DNA from: a virus
Strand: one strand, 5' to 3'
DNA length: 34,758 nucleotides
Virus record (IMG/VR): IMGVR_UViG_3300023184_000324
Coordinates: 1-34,758 of that record
The notes under the pieces were generated by a model. That model ran no database searches. It had not been told where the DNA came from and saw nothing but the letters and a program-made list of their open reading frames with translations. The position numbers and the translations under genes were made by a program. This document shows, piece by piece, positions 1 to 10,212 of the stretch. Within the stretch, counting starts at the first letter, position 1. Each line of letters starts with the position of its first letter.

Positions 1-1
1 A

Positions 2-994
2 TTTGGGTTTGAAATTATTCCAAACCCAAATAATGTAGGTATTGGATTACCTTTTATAAAAGATAAATTAACATCTGCTTATTCACCTTCAAATTTCTTA
101 TATACTAGTACTTATGGAATTGCTCCATCAAATACAACATTAACTGTAAGATATTTAGTAGGTGGAGGAGTTGCCTCAAACGTTAACTCAAATACATTAA
201 CTAATTTAAATACTAATAACTCCAAATTTAATAATATAAATTTAAATACCACTACAGCAAATTATATATTTGCTTCATTAGCAGCTACAAACCCAGATGC
301 TGCCTCTGGAGGTAGAGGAGGAGATACAATAGAGGAAATTAGACAAAATACTTTAGCTTTAGTAGCATCTCAACAACGTGCTGTTACAGCAGATGACTAT
401 TTAATTAGAGCTCTAAGTATGCCTTCAGATTTCGGTTCAATTTCTAAAGCATATATTGAGCAACCAAAATTAACAGATAATCAAGTATCAACAATTGAAA
501 CTTTAAATTTATATACTTTATCTTTAAACTCTCAAGGTCAATTAGGTTATCCCTCTACTGTTTTAAAAAATAATTTAAGAACTTACTTATCTCAAAATAG
601 AATGATAGGTGATAATCTTGAAATTAGAGATGCTTTTATTATCAACATTGGAGTTAATTTTGAAATCATAGTATTACCTGAATATAATAATAATGAGGTA
701 CTTTTAGCATGTATAACAGCTCTTCAAACATTTTTTAATATAAATAATTGGCAAATAAATCAACCAATTATGTTGAGGGATTTATATATCTTATTAGACA
801 AAATTAAAGGTGTTCAAACTGTAAAAACTATTTCCATAGAAAATAAAGCAGGAACAACATCAGGTTATTCAGCATACGCATACGACATACCAGGGGCTAC
901 ACAAAACCAAGTAATTTATCCATCATTAGATCCAAGTATTTTTGAAGTAAAATATCCTAATTTAGATATTAAAGGTAAAGTAGTACCTCTATAA
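2..994 (+). CDS. 6: Baseplate wedge subunit gp6-like (5' partial)
   Basis: This is the C-terminal part of a T4 gp6-like baseplate wedge protein, which in T4 clamps gp7 and links the six wedges of the contractile tail baseplate. The frame is open from base 2, so the true start lies upstream of the window; the ATG at 419 is internal. 330 codons remain, about half of T4 gp6. The clearest signature is GGRGGDTIEEIRQNTLALVA at about residues 103-122, followed by QQRAVTADDYLIRAL, a block shared by gp6 and J-like baseplate proteins. The C-terminal third (FIINIGVNFEIIVLPEYN, then a helical segment and IKGVQTVKTISIENK) fits the dimerisation end of gp6. The next gene starts 13 bases after the stop. The family assignment is from recognised motifs. 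Confidence 0.85.
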   Translation, partial: FGFEIIPNPNNVGIGLPFIKDKLTSAYSPSNFLYTSTYGIAPSNTTLTVRYLVGGGVASNVNSNTLTNLNTNNSKFNNINLNTTTANYIFASLAATNPDAASGGRGGDTIEEIRQNTLALVASQQRAVTADDYLIRALSMPSDFGSISKAYIEQPKLTDNQVSTIETLNLYTLSLNSQGQLGYPSTVLKNNLRTYLSQNRMIGDNLEIRDAFIINIGVNFEIIVLPEYNNNEVLLACITALQTFFNINNWQINQPIMLRDLYILLDKIKGVQTVKTISIENKAGTTSGYSAYAYDIPGATQNQVIYPSLDPSIFEVKYPNLDIKGKVVPL

Positions 995-1006
995 TATTTA
1001 TAATAA
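993..1006 (+). promoter_or_regulatory. Recurrent AATATTTATAATAA leader/promoter motif
   Basis: One of at least eight copies of AATATTTATWAnTA found just before genes in this window. Here it overlaps the gp6 stop codon and ends one base before the ATG at 1008. If it acts as a T4-like late promoter core (compare TATAAATA), transcription would start at or near the ATG and the message would be almost leaderless. It could equally be an AT-rich translation leader. Confidence 0.4.
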
Positions 1007-1007
1007 A

Positions 1008-2144
1008 ATGGCTGTTTATAAAATATTTCCTTACAAGGACGCTACCCTATACTCATATTATCCCTCAATGAACGCAGGGATAGATGCTATCAGTGAAATT
1101 TTTAATACAATAACTCTAGAAGGAACCCCAGACATATCTAGATTTTTAATGCAATTTCCAACAGAAGAAATTGTAGACATAATAGATAACAAGATCAGTG
1201 GTTCAAGTTGGAATGTGTATTTAAAATCATTTGTAGCAACCGCTCAAGGTATTTCAACAGATTACACTTTAGAAATATATCCTGTTGCTCAAGATTGGAA
1301 TAATGGTACTGGAGAATTTTTAGATATGCCTCAAACTACAGATGGAGTATCTTGGGGATTCTCAAACTATTCTGGTTCGGGGTTATGGAGTGGAAGTGGA
1401 AGTATAGGAACTAATTTATTTACCAGTTCATATAATCCATCATATTCTACTCAAGGTGGAGGAAATTGGTTTTATTCCGGTTCAGGAGTATCTTCATATC
1501 GTGTAACTCAATCATTTGATTTAAGAAGTAATAAAGATTTATTAGTTGAAGTTAAAAATATAATTAATAAATGGTATAGTGGATCCTTACCTAATTATGG
1601 ATTTATCACTAAATGGGATGATGCTATTGAATTTAATCCTTCTTTATATGTTCAACCTATATTAAAATATTATAGTGTTGACACTAATACAATTTATCCT
1701 CCACAATTAGAATTTAGATGGGATGATTACTCAACTGTATTAACAGGTTCTTTAAGTGGAAGTATTGTAACAACCTCTAATATTAAAATAGCTATAAACG
1801 AGAATCCGGGAACATTTTACCCAACAAGTATTAATAGATTTAGAGTAAATTTAAGTCCTTTATACCCACCTAGAACGTGGCAAACAACATCATATTTTAC
1901 TGATTTATATTTCTTGCCTACTTCTTCATATTATGCTATAAAAGACTTGGATACCAACGAAATTATTATTAACTTTGATGATCAATATACTAAAATTAGT
2001 TCGGATTCAAATAGTAATTACTTTGATATTTATATGAGTGGATTAGAACCTGAAAGATATTACGCTATATTGATAAAAACAACTATAAATGGTTCAACAC
2101 TTATTTACGATGATCAATATTATTTTAAAGTAATTAACGGATGA
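1008..2144 (+). CDS. Putative tail/baseplate structural protein, DNRLRE-like N-terminus
   Basis: A 378-residue protein of unknown exact role, probably a virion component because it sits between gp6 and the giant wedge-like protein. The first ~130 residues (KDATLYSYYPSMNAG, SRFLMQFPTEEIVDII, then WNVYLKSFVATAQ and TLEIYPVAQDWNNGTGE) resemble the beta-rich DNRLRE/carbohydrate-binding type modules, in which a DAT...N.G start is followed by a R-F-hydrophobic-F-P strand. The middle is rich in Ser/Gly/Tyr (SGSGLWSGSGSIGT near residue 125), as is common in fibre or adhesin proteins. It could be a receptor-binding or baseplate-decorating protein at the gp8 position. Its stop overlaps the next start in ATGA. 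The module call is a motif impression and is moderate at best. Confidence 0.5.
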   Translation: MAVYKIFPYKDATLYSYYPSMNAGIDAISEIFNTITLEGTPDISRFLMQFPTEEIVDIIDNKISGSSWNVYLKSFVATAQGISTDYTLEIYPVAQDWNNGTGEFLDMPQTTDGVSWGFSNYSGSGLWSGSGSIGTNLFTSSYNPSYSTQGGGNWFYSGSGVSSYRVTQSFDLRSNKDLLVEVKNIINKWYSGSLPNYGFITKWDDAIEFNPSLYVQPILKYYSVDTNTIYPPQLEFRWDDYSTVLTGSLSGSIVTTSNIKIAINENPGTFYPTSINRFRVNLSPLYPPRTWQTTSYFTDLYFLPTSSYYAIKDLDTNEIIINFDDQYTKISSDSNSNYFDIYMSGLEPERYYAILIKTTINGSTLIYDDQYYFKVING

Positions 2145-2491
2145 GTGAAAATATAATATTTAACAAACAAGTATATAATAAAAATGATTATCAAAAAATA
2201 ATTGATACTTCATTCACTCAGTTAGGTGTTCAAACTATCCAACAACAGTTAAACACTCAACCTAATGTTGAAGAATTTTTTAATTTATACAATGAACTAT
2301 TTTATAACATTCCTGAATTAGGTAGTACTAATTCACATGAATATTTAATAAAAACAAGTAGTGAATATATTGGTTTTGAAGCAAATAATGAGGAAATAGC
2401 AGCATTACAAGCAGAAATAGCTCAATTAAGAATAGAGTTATTAGACTCTCAAAAACAAGTAATTTCATTACAAACAGGAACAACAATATAA
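2141..2491 (+). CDS. Small coiled-coil protein of the baseplate operon
   Basis: A 116-residue protein of unknown function, translationally coupled on both sides (ATGA overlap with the gene before, TAATG overlap with the gene after). The first 85 residues are Asn/Gln/Tyr-rich and probably helical. The last ~35 residues form a heptad-like coiled coil (EEIAALQAEIAQLRIELL, then DSQKQVISLQ). The tight coupling to the 2002-residue wedge-like protein suggests it is an assembly partner or chaperone, or a small oligomerising subunit of the same tail substructure. No family was recognised. Confidence 0.6.
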   Translation: MSENIIFNKQVYNKNDYQKIIDTSFTQLGVQTIQQQLNTQPNVEEFFNLYNELFYNIPELGSTNSHEYLIKTSSEYIGFEANNEEIAALQAEIAQLRIELLDSQKQVISLQTGTTI

Positions 2492-5400
2492 TGGCCGCAG
2501 AAATTATCCAAGTAAGTACTCAAGATTTAACTACCCAAGAATACACGGGTCAAGATACTAATTTAATATCTACATTTGATGTTAATACTTCTTTATCATC
2601 AAGTAGTTATATTGAATATTTTATATATGACTTAAATCAAAATCTTATACAATCTGACTATAATTTTTCTCAATATAGTGTTCAAAATGATGGTCAATCT
2701 GCTGGAAATAATAATTTATCTCAAATTATAATATCTCCTGAGGAGACTCTCATTAATAATGGATTTGATCAAGGTTCATATATTACATACTTTAACTTCT
2801 TAAACAAAAACATAGGTTCAGATATTGAACAACTATATATTACTGAAATATCAGCTGACAGAACAGAGATCAGATTAGATAGTATGGTTCTTTCTGATAT
2901 GGACATTGTTGAAAAAACAAATGAATTTGTTCAATATAGAGAAACAAGTGAATATTTTGTTGATTTTTATTTAAATTTTGGAGATAATCAATTATTAATA
3001 GCAAATAATATTGCTTTAGATTCTCAAGATCCAAATAATCATACAATACTAGTTAAATTGTATGAACCACTCCCAGAAGGATTTGATGTAAATTCTACTT
3101 TATGGGTTGTTACCTCTATTGAGGAATCAATAGCATATCAAGTAAATTTTGAAAATACACCTATTGTAATCCAAGATACAACATCTATTCAAGGTCCTAA
3201 TTTTAATTTAGGTATAAAAGATCAAGTTAATAATTCAACATTGAATATGTCATATGTTGATTTAATTACTACATCTTTAACTAGCTCTACAAATCAATTA
3301 AATAGTCTTTTAGAGGAAAGAGAAATAGATATTAATATAGATTATACTAATTTTCCAGATTTTATACACTTTAGTTCTGCTCAAACTCGTCTTGAAAACT
3401 TTTACTATAAAGCTAGCCTAATTGAAGAATATTCATCCTCCATAGCTACTATAAATTCTCAAATTACAGGATCAACGTCCTCATCTATTTCAGTTAGTGG
3501 AAGTATAGCATTATATGAATCTAAAATAAACAATATTATAACTAATTTTGATGGTTATGATTATTATTTATATTACTATAGTGGATCTTGGGCTTGGCCT
3601 AAAATAACAAATGAACCTCCATACCTATTAGCCTCTACTGGTAGTGCTGCTGTTTTAAACTGGTTTGGTAGTACAAATGAATATAATTTATCATTATATG
3701 GAGGTATAATTTTATCTGCTTCTCTATTTGATAACACTAATAAAGATAACCTTTTATTTTCAATCCCAGAATATTTAAGAGAGGATTCAGCAAATCAACC
3801 ATATGAGTTATTCATTGATATGGTAGCTCAACATTTTGATAATATTTGGATTTACTATAAAGATATAACAAACAAATATACAGCAGATAATAGGTTAGAA
3901 GCAGGTATTTCAAAAGATATAGTAGCGGATGCTATTAGAGATTTTGGTATTAAATTATATCAAAATAATTTTTCAAATAATGACTTATTTACAGCATTTT
4001 TAGGTTTAACACCTGATGGTGCTTTATTTCCTTTTCCTAATATAACTTCTTCTCTTCCAACTCCTAGTGGGTATGAATATATTAACACTTTTATCTCAGC
4101 ATCAGACGATTATATACCGTTAGATGATGTGAATAAATCGCTATATAAACGCATTTACCATAATTTACCATACCTACTTAAATCAAAAGGAACAATACCT
4201 GGATTGCGCGCATTAATCACCTCATATGGTATTCCTAATACTATATTAAGAATTAATGAATTTGGAGGTAAAGATAAAGTAAACTCAAATGACTGGGATT
4301 ATTGGCAAGAAGAATTTAATTATTCTTATTATTCTCCTGGAAATAATTTTATAACTATTCCTTTCCCTGTAAATAATCCTTGGGGAAGTGATGTGTCAAA
4401 TATTGAATTTAGATTTAAAACAGATGGATTACCTCAAACAAACATCCCATATTCTCAAAGTTTAATCCAAACCAATATAAATTTTAACCTAACATTAACA
4501 TATACCAGCTCAGGATACACTAGTGGGTCATACTCAGGTTCTATTCCTGATCCATATAATGAATATGCTACATTAACTTTTTATCCTATATCTGGCTCTT
4601 TTAATCAAACCTGTAGTATTTATTTACCATTTTTTAATGGAGATTGGTGGTCAGTAATGATTAACAAAACAAAAATACAAGATACTACTGGGAGTTTTTC
4701 TTTATATGCTGCTAATAAAATATATGAGGGAGGTAATAATGGAACCCAAATTGGTTTTTTTGCTTCTTCATCTTTACCTCCTATTTCTCTTACATCATGG
4801 ATTACAACCCCACGTATAAACTTTGGTAGATCATCCAATATAAATGGAAATACATATAATTCATTTTCCGGTTCATTTCAAGAAATAAGATATTATGATA
4901 CACCTTTAAGTGAAAGTATATTTAAAGATTATGTAATGAACCCATATTCTATTGAGGGAAATACTCTAAATTCATCCCCAAATGAATTAATTTTTAGATT
5001 ACCATTAGGAGGAGAATTATACACTGGTTCTAAATCAGTTCATCCAAAAGTAACGGGTTCATGGGTTATTACTAGTTCATTTCCCACTAATAGTTCATGT
5101 TCATTTAATTCAATTCCTACATTTTTACCTAATACAGAATATTTCTTTTATGATCAACCAGTAGTAGGTATTCAAAATTCAGTAAGTGATAAAATTAGAT
5201 TAGAAGATAATGTTTTACCTTCTGGAGATACTTTATCTGCTTTTAGATATATCTCTCAAAATACAGAAGCAAGTTCTTCATATACAGCAAATACAAATTT
5301 ACTTGAGGTAGCATTTTCACCACAAGATGAAATAAATGATGATATATCATCTCAAATAGGATATTTTAACATAGGTGATTATATAGGTGACCCTGCATTT

Positions 5401-8400
5401 AGATCTTCTAGATTAACTTCATACCCAGATTTAGATGTTTTAAGAGATGACTATTTTGAAAAGTATACTAAAAATTATGATTTAAGTGATTTTATTCGTT
5501 TAATTAAATTTTTCGATAATTCATTATTTAAAATGATAAAAGATTTTGTACCTGCACGTACAAGTCTTGCCTCTGGTATTGTTATTAAACAACATTACCT
5601 TGAAAGAAATAGATACCCTGAACCACAAACTTCTTGGGAAGATTTAGATTTAGAAGGTACAGTTCAACCTCAATGGAATGATTATAATCCTGGAACTGTA
5701 GAGAATTTTGGAGGTGGAACAGGAGGTTCATTTGAAATGTATAATTACATCGCGAATACGTCTCAAAGTTGGAACGAAACATATACTACCCCATCAGGTT
5801 CAGTGACTGTGGTGCATTCATCTCAAGATGAGTTTTACAACGGTGAATTTAGCGGCTCATTAATAGTAGTTACAACACAAAGTTTAGCTCAAGCTTATCC
5901 TTTAAATTTACAAGAATTTGACTATACACCTATTGTTTATTCTAATGCATCGTATGGTTTAAATAATTCATCCTCATTTACTCAAGAACAATTTTTAAAT
6001 TCAAACACTGTTCCACAACAAGGAGAAATATTAATGTTAGCTCCATGGACAATAGTAGGTTTTTATGTTACGGGTCGTGCTGCAACTGGAGAATCTTTTG
6101 TTAAAATAAATAAATTTGATAATAATGGAGTAGATAATACTGTACCTTTAGGACAAGTAAATAATCTTCGTATTAAATACGATGCAGACTCTACTTTTAC
6201 TCAAATTAATGTTTTAACTATTTCTGAATTTCCATCTTATTATTTATATAAAGTTTCTAACCATGCTAGAACAGATAATTATGTTTTAGATTATAAAGTA
6301 ACAGCTTCATTATCTACTACTTTAAACATTCCTAATGGAAATACTCCCCAAGTTATATTTAATACTACAACATATAACCCTAACAGTTTCTATAACACAA
6401 CCACTGGAAGATATTCAGTAAATAATATACCAAATACAGGATTAACCTTTACATTATCTGGAACTGCTTCAGCTGTTACTACAGATGCTGAAATGGTTTT
6501 ACTCCTAATAGCTACAGGATCAGCAATTACTACTCAAACTATAGATAATTCTTCAGCTTATTACATTAATGTAGGTACTCCTGTTAACTTTACTTGGACA
6601 GGCTCTTATAATACTTTTAGCCCGTGGTTTCTTCCTTTCTACGGAGTTGTGGATCAATTAGGATCTGGAAAGAGTGCAATTATTCGAATTAATAATAATA
6701 ATGATTATTATACTGGAGGATTATCAATCACTGGATTAAGATTAACTATTAATCAAATAGTAGCTTCATCATCTGCTGAATTTGATCCTATAATTTTTGA
6801 ACCAAATATTACAACTCCCCATTATTATAATAGTGATTACAATCCCCTTATAAACAATGCTGTAGATATTAGACAAAATAATTTATATCAAGATATAGAT
6901 TATAGTCAAGGTTCTTTAGTACCTGTAAATTTTCAACAATTGCTTACAGGAAGTGCTACTTTAGCAACTGTTCAAGATTCTAACTATACCTCAGCTCGTC
7001 ATATAATTCCAAGATATGAAGGTTCAAAATCAACATCTCAACAACTAAATACATGGACAGATGGTGATACCGGGACTTATGGTAAATTACCAACTATAGA
7101 ATCAAACAAAGTTTGGGTAGCATATTGCGAAACAGTAGGAGGATATGCCCCTGAAAGAATGAACGCATCTGGTGTCATAATTAAATATTTGATTAATCAA
7201 GATGGAAATGTTGCCCTCCCAAATACCTCAGAAAATTCATTATCTACAACCCAAGGTACTTTTCAAACAGGAGAAAGATTAACTATATTTGCAAATTCAT
7301 TAAACTCAGGTCAAACTAATTATAGAAATATTATTAGAGGAGGACAAAGAATAACCCCAGTATTATACACCCAAATAGGACATACACCCGCTAATTGGAC
7401 TTCATCTCTTAATTTAGTTGATAATAATGCTCAAGATAATATTACAGATATTACAGCTTTATCTAGTATAAATCCTAGATTTGGATATTCACCGGTAGCA
7501 CAATATATTACTACAACCGAAGAAAATTTAGGAGATACATCAAATACTGGAACTTCATCAAATGATGGTTGGTCTATACTTTATGACCCTAATAATAGAA
7601 GAACAGGAGACTATTATTATACTGTCCCATCTTCAGCTATAACTCAAGGTGTTAATCTTATTATAGATACCAATATTCAAATATTCAATTCCGCTCCTGA
7701 TAATAGAATTGTACAAGTTAAATTAAATCGTCTTAGAGGAGCTACTATAACATCATTACAAACTCAAAATATTTCTTTTAATGCATATGAAGAAAAAGGA
7801 GTTTTATTTAATATTACTTTATTTCCCCAAATTGATATCTTAACTAATGATGAATTATATTTTACAGTCCAAAATTTAACTCCAACATCAGGTACCGGTA
7901 CTGTTCAAGTAACATATCAAAATACTTATTTTAACACCTCACAAAACCCACTACCAAATCCATTTGCATCTGTAACAGTTGCAACTGGTTCTATATGGAA
8001 TTACCCTACATCTTCTACTTACAACCAAGCTTCATCAAGTAAAGCTGGGGTAATATATATACCTTTAACGGGGTCTGCATTAAATATTTATTATAATGTG
8101 GGAGGGGTCCAACAACAAGATATTTCTAGTTCTGGATTTTTTTCTATAGATACAGATTGGTCTGTAAATATAGGAGATGAATTTAGATTTGAGGGAAGAG
8201 AGGACAGAGTATTTATGGTTAAAAAAGTATTCCCACCAACCCTTTCTTCTTTAGAAAGAATATCTAATACAGGTTCTTTAGAAATCCACCTAAATAACTC
8301 TATACCATCAGCTTCTATTAATTTAGATCATTTCTTAATTCGTAGATATGTTGATGATCCGAGTGCTATAATATTTGAGGGACTTAAACCAACAAATAGT

Positions 8401-8499
8401 ACTGGCCCATACTTAATTAAACCAGAATATGTAACACCTTCATTAAATAAAAATTTAGATTCATTTATTATAGACCTTACGCAGAAAGGTTTGCTTTAA
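2491..8499 (+). CDS. Giant baseplate wedge-like protein (gp7/tail protein I-like core) with LamG-like domain
   Basis: A 2002-residue structural protein, the largest gene in the window. Around residues 552-593 it has KRIYHNLPYLLKSKGT followed by GLRALITSYGIPNTILRINE and FGG, a signature I associate with tail protein I/gp7-like baseplate wedge proteins. Residues ~628-822 look like a concanavalin A/LamG-type jelly roll (NIEFRFKTDGLP, NGDWWSVMINKTK, SGSFQEIRYYDTPLSESIF). A second conserved helical block (DLSDFIRLIKFFDNSLFKMI, then FVPARTSLASGI) follows near residues 1005-1035. The C-terminal ~800 residues are beta-rich and Ser/Thr/Asn-rich and include YTSARHIIPRYEGSKSTSQ. T4 gp7 is about half this size, so an added adhesion or decoration region is likely. 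The role in linking baseplate and fibres is inferred from position after gp6. Confidence 0.65.
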   Translation: MAAEIIQVSTQDLTTQEYTGQDTNLISTFDVNTSLSSSSYIEYFIYDLNQNLIQSDYNFSQYSVQNDGQSAGNNNLSQIIISPEETLINNGFDQGSYITYFNFLNKNIGSDIEQLYITEISADRTEIRLDSMVLSDMDIVEKTNEFVQYRETSEYFVDFYLNFGDNQLLIANNIALDSQDPNNHTILVKLYEPLPEGFDVNSTLWVVTSIEESIAYQVNFENTPIVIQDTTSIQGPNFNLGIKDQVNNSTLNMSYVDLITTSLTSSTNQLNSLLEEREIDINIDYTNFPDFIHFSSAQTRLENFYYKASLIEEYSSSIATINSQITGSTSSSISVSGSIALYESKINNIITNFDGYDYYLYYYSGSWAWPKITNEPPYLLASTGSAAVLNWFGSTNEYNLSLYGGIILSASLFDNTNKDNLLFSIPEYLREDSANQPYELFIDMVAQHFDNIWIYYKDITNKYTADNRLEAGISKDIVADAIRDFGIKLYQNNFSNNDLFTAFLGLTPDGALFPFPNITSSLPTPSGYEYINTFISASDDYIPLDDVNKSLYKRIYHNLPYLLKSKGTIPGLRALITSYGIPNTILRINEFGGKDKVNSNDWDYWQEEFNYSYYSPGNNFITIPFPVNNPWGSDVSNIEFRFKTDGLPQTNIPYSQSLIQTNINFNLTLTYTSSGYTSGSYSGSIPDPYNEYATLTFYPISGSFNQTCSIYLPFFNGDWWSVMINKTKIQDTTGSFSLYAANKIYEGGNNGTQIGFFASSSLPPISLTSWITTPRINFGRSSNINGNTYNSFSGSFQEIRYYDTPLSESIFKDYVMNPYSIEGNTLNSSPNELIFRLPLGGELYTGSKSVHPKVTGSWVITSSFPTNSSCSFNSIPTFLPNTEYFFYDQPVVGIQNSVSDKIRLEDNVLPSGDTLSAFRYISQNTEASSSYTANTNLLEVAFSPQDEINDDISSQIGYFNIGDYIGDPAFRSSRLTSYPDLDVLRDDYFEKYTKNYDLSDFIRLIKFFDNSLFKMIKDFVPARTSLASGIVIKQHYLERNRYPEPQTSWEDLDLEGTVQPQWNDYNPGTVENFGGGTGGSFEMYNYIANTSQSWNETYTTPSGSVTVVHSSQDEFYNGEFSGSLIVVTTQSLAQAYPLNLQEFDYTPIVYSNASYGLNNSSSFTQEQFLNSNTVPQQGEILMLAPWTIVGFYVTGRAATGESFVKINKFDNNGVDNTVPLGQVNNLRIKYDADSTFTQINVLTISEFPSYYLYKVSNHARTDNYVLDYKVTASLSTTLNIPNGNTPQVIFNTTTYNPNSFYNTTTGRYSVNNIPNTGLTFTLSGTASAVTTDAEMVLLLIATGSAITTQTIDNSSAYYINVGTPVNFTWTGSYNTFSPWFLPFYGVVDQLGSGKSAIIRINNNNDYYTGGLSITGLRLTINQIVASSSAEFDPIIFEPNITTPHYYNSDYNPLINNAVDIRQNNLYQDIDYSQGSLVPVNFQQLLTGSATLATVQDSNYTSARHIIPRYEGSKSTSQQLNTWTDGDTGTYGKLPTIESNKVWVAYCETVGGYAPERMNASGVIIKYLINQDGNVALPNTSENSLSTTQGTFQTGERLTIFANSLNSGQTNYRNIIRGGQRITPVLYTQIGHTPANWTSSLNLVDNNAQDNITDITALSSINPRFGYSPVAQYITTTEENLGDTSNTGTSSNDGWSILYDPNNRRTGDYYYTVPSSAITQGVNLIIDTNIQIFNSAPDNRIVQVKLNRLRGATITSLQTQNISFNAYEEKGVLFNITLFPQIDILTNDELYFTVQNLTPTSGTGTVQVTYQNTYFNTSQNPLPNPFASVTVATGSIWNYPTSSTYNQASSSKAGVIYIPLTGSALNIYYNVGGVQQQDISSSGFFSIDTDWSVNIGDEFRFEGREDRVFMVKKVFPPTLSSLERISNTGSLEIHLNNSIPSASINLDHFLIRRYVDDPSAIIFEGLKPTNSTGPYLIKPEYVTPSLNKNLDSFIIDLTQKGLL

Positions 8500-8500
8500 C

Positions 8501-8515
8501 AATATTTATTAGTAT
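8501..8515 (+). promoter_or_regulatory. Recurrent AATATTTATTAGTAT motif
   Basis: This copy begins two bases after the stop of the giant wedge-like gene and 37 bases before the next ATG. It is identical over 15 bases to the copy at 29210 in front of the portal gene. It is followed by AATAC and an A-rich leader without a Shine-Dalgarno sequence. A promoter for the following structural genes is the simplest reading. Confidence 0.5.
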
Positions 8516-8537
8516 AATACATTTATAAAAAAACAAA

Positions 8538-9194
8538 ATGGGATATTTAAATAACCAAGCAGTCACAGTAGACGCAATATTAACAACAAAAGGTAGAGAA
8601 TTACTAGCTAAAAATGATGGTTCATTTCGAATCACTCAATTTGCTTTAGCAGATGATGAAATTGACTATACATTATATAATCCAACTCATCCTTCTGGAT
8701 CAGCGTTTTATGGAGAAGCAATTGAAAATTTACCTCTTTTAGAAGCATTTCCTCAAGAAACTCAAATAATGAAATACAAATTAGCTACTTTACCTCGTGG
8801 AACGGCTAAACTACCAGTATTAGATTTAGGATACTCAGCTATTTCATTACAACAAGGAGCTTCATTATCAATTACACCTCAAACATTAAACTATTTAGGT
8901 AATGCTACAGCATATGAAACAAGTGGATATTCAGCTACTATTTCAGATGTACGTTTAATGAGTACATTTAATGGTGTAGGTGTTAATACAACAGCTGCTT
9001 TAACAGCAAACTCAACAACTACTTTAGGAACTAACGTATCAACAACAGTTATAGGTACTCAAATTAATTTAAGAGCAACAACTGTAAATACATTATTTGG
9101 TGTTAATACTCAATTATCTGCTACATTAACTGTTGTAGGTTTAGATAGTGGAGCTAGATTAACTATTCCTGTTACAATTAATAGAACAAACTAA
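8538..9194 (+). CDS. Conserved T4-like phage structural protein with Ig-like C-terminus
   Basis: A 218-residue protein whose N-terminus (MGYLNNQAVTVDAILTTKGR, then LLAKNDGSFRITQFALADDE and IDYTLYN) is a block I recognise from structural genes of marine T4-like phages; its exact virion location is not known to me. Residues ~1-130 form this conserved part. The remaining ~85 residues are Thr/Val/Asn-rich with alternating hydrophobics (TTVIGTQINLRATT, LSATLTVVGLDSGARLTIPV), consistent with a bacterial Ig-like beta-sandwich of the kind often appended to phage surface proteins. It is the first gene after a promoter-like motif and is followed by two paralogous structural genes, so it is probably a tail or baseplate component. 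Confidence 0.6.
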   Translation: MGYLNNQAVTVDAILTTKGRELLAKNDGSFRITQFALADDEIDYTLYNPTHPSGSAFYGEAIENLPLLEAFPQETQIMKYKLATLPRGTAKLPVLDLGYSAISLQQGASLSITPQTLNYLGNATAYETSGYSATISDVRLMSTFNGVGVNTTAALTANSTTTLGTNVSTTVIGTQINLRATTVNTLFGVNTQLSATLTVVGLDSGARLTIPVTINRTN

Positions 9195-9204
9195 AAATTA
9201 AAAA

Positions 9205-10206
9205 ATGAGCTTTAAAAGATTAGATACTGAAGATTTTGTAGTAAGTAGTGATTCTATCACTGCAACTCTTTGGTCTACAGATGCCCCAACCTTAACCACA
9301 TTCTTCACAAACTCCATTCAAGAAGCTGGTTCATCAGGTGACTATTATTTGAGTGTTTATCAAACATCTTCTGCTGAAGCTGTTACTCAATTTGATATAG
9401 CTTATTGTAACTCACTAGGTAGTGGAAGTGCTTTATACAATAGTGCTGTTCCTGAAAATTCTCCTACAAAAACACTATATGGTCAATATAGAACTCTAAT
9501 TTTAGAGGACGAAAATGCTCAATTTACTTTTGGTGTAGGAAATAATATTATTACAGGATCAGATTTCTGGGTAATTAATTTTGAAAGAGCAAGATATAAA
9601 GAATCTTTATTCCCGGGTTCTTTAAATTTAACATTATCTGGTTCTGGAGGGAGAATCCAATTAACAGATAACTCAAATGATATTTCTGTAAATACATTTA
9701 TTGGAGCTTCCCGTGTTTTTCAATTAGTTTCAGGTTCTAACGGGACAGCAATTGCAGGAGGAGGATATGTAACAAATTCAGGTTCATATGGTTTAGTATT
9801 TCCTGATTTAGGAGTTGTATTATTAAACCCATATGCTATTTCCCAATCAATTAGAGTATCTCCAAGTAGATCAAATAACTCAGATGGATTTAGTAATAGA
9901 AGATTATATACATCTATTAGTGGAGGAGCTAGTTTTACTATAAATTCTCAAGAAACTATTACCTCAGATTACATATTTGTTCGTTCTAGAAATAGTGAAT
10001 TTAATTATTCAGAAAACCCTTCATTTATTTCTGGTTCAACGGGAGAGGTAATTTACAGTAATTTTATTAATAATCCTCAAACATATGTTACAACAGTTGG
10101 ATTATATAATGATAGTAACGAGTTATTAGCTGTAGCTAAATTATCTAGACCATTGATTAAAGATTTTACAAAAGAATCTCTTGTAAGAGTAAAACTTGAT
10201 TTTTAA
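9205..10206 (+). CDS. Structural protein, paralogue 1 of a tandem pair
   Basis: A 333-residue protein of unknown precise function. Its C-terminus (RNSEFNYSENPSFISG, NPQTYVTTVGLYND, ELLAVAKLSRPL, then VRVKLDF) is clearly homologous to the end of the next gene, so the two arose by duplication. The N-terminal two thirds differ more and are Ser/Gly-rich, with the pattern of a beta-rich surface or tail protein (SLFPGSLNLTLSGSGGRIQL). It begins ten bases after the stop of the 218-residue structural gene and is followed at seven bases by its paralogue. Likely a baseplate or tail-tip component; hypothetical beyond that. Confidence 0.6.
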   Translation: MSFKRLDTEDFVVSSDSITATLWSTDAPTLTTFFTNSIQEAGSSGDYYLSVYQTSSAEAVTQFDIAYCNSLGSGSALYNSAVPENSPTKTLYGQYRTLILEDENAQFTFGVGNNIITGSDFWVINFERARYKESLFPGSLNLTLSGSGGRIQLTDNSNDISVNTFIGASRVFQLVSGSNGTAIAGGGYVTNSGSYGLVFPDLGVVLLNPYAISQSIRVSPSRSNNSDGFSNRRLYTSISGGASFTINSQETITSDYIFVRSRNSEFNYSENPSFISGSTGEVIYSNFINNPQTYVTTVGLYNDSNELLAVAKLSRPLIKDFTKESLVRVKLDF

Positions 10207-10212
10207 GAATGA

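Noticed and set aside
419-994. Complete 191-residue gene starting at 419
   Set aside because: The frame is open from base 2 and the conserved gp6 block lies before the internal ATG, so this is a partial larger gene.
4620-5782. Antisense ORFs inside the giant wedge-like gene
   Set aside because: They lie opposite a clearly coding frame, have no recognisable motifs or leader, and no antisense promoter is visible.
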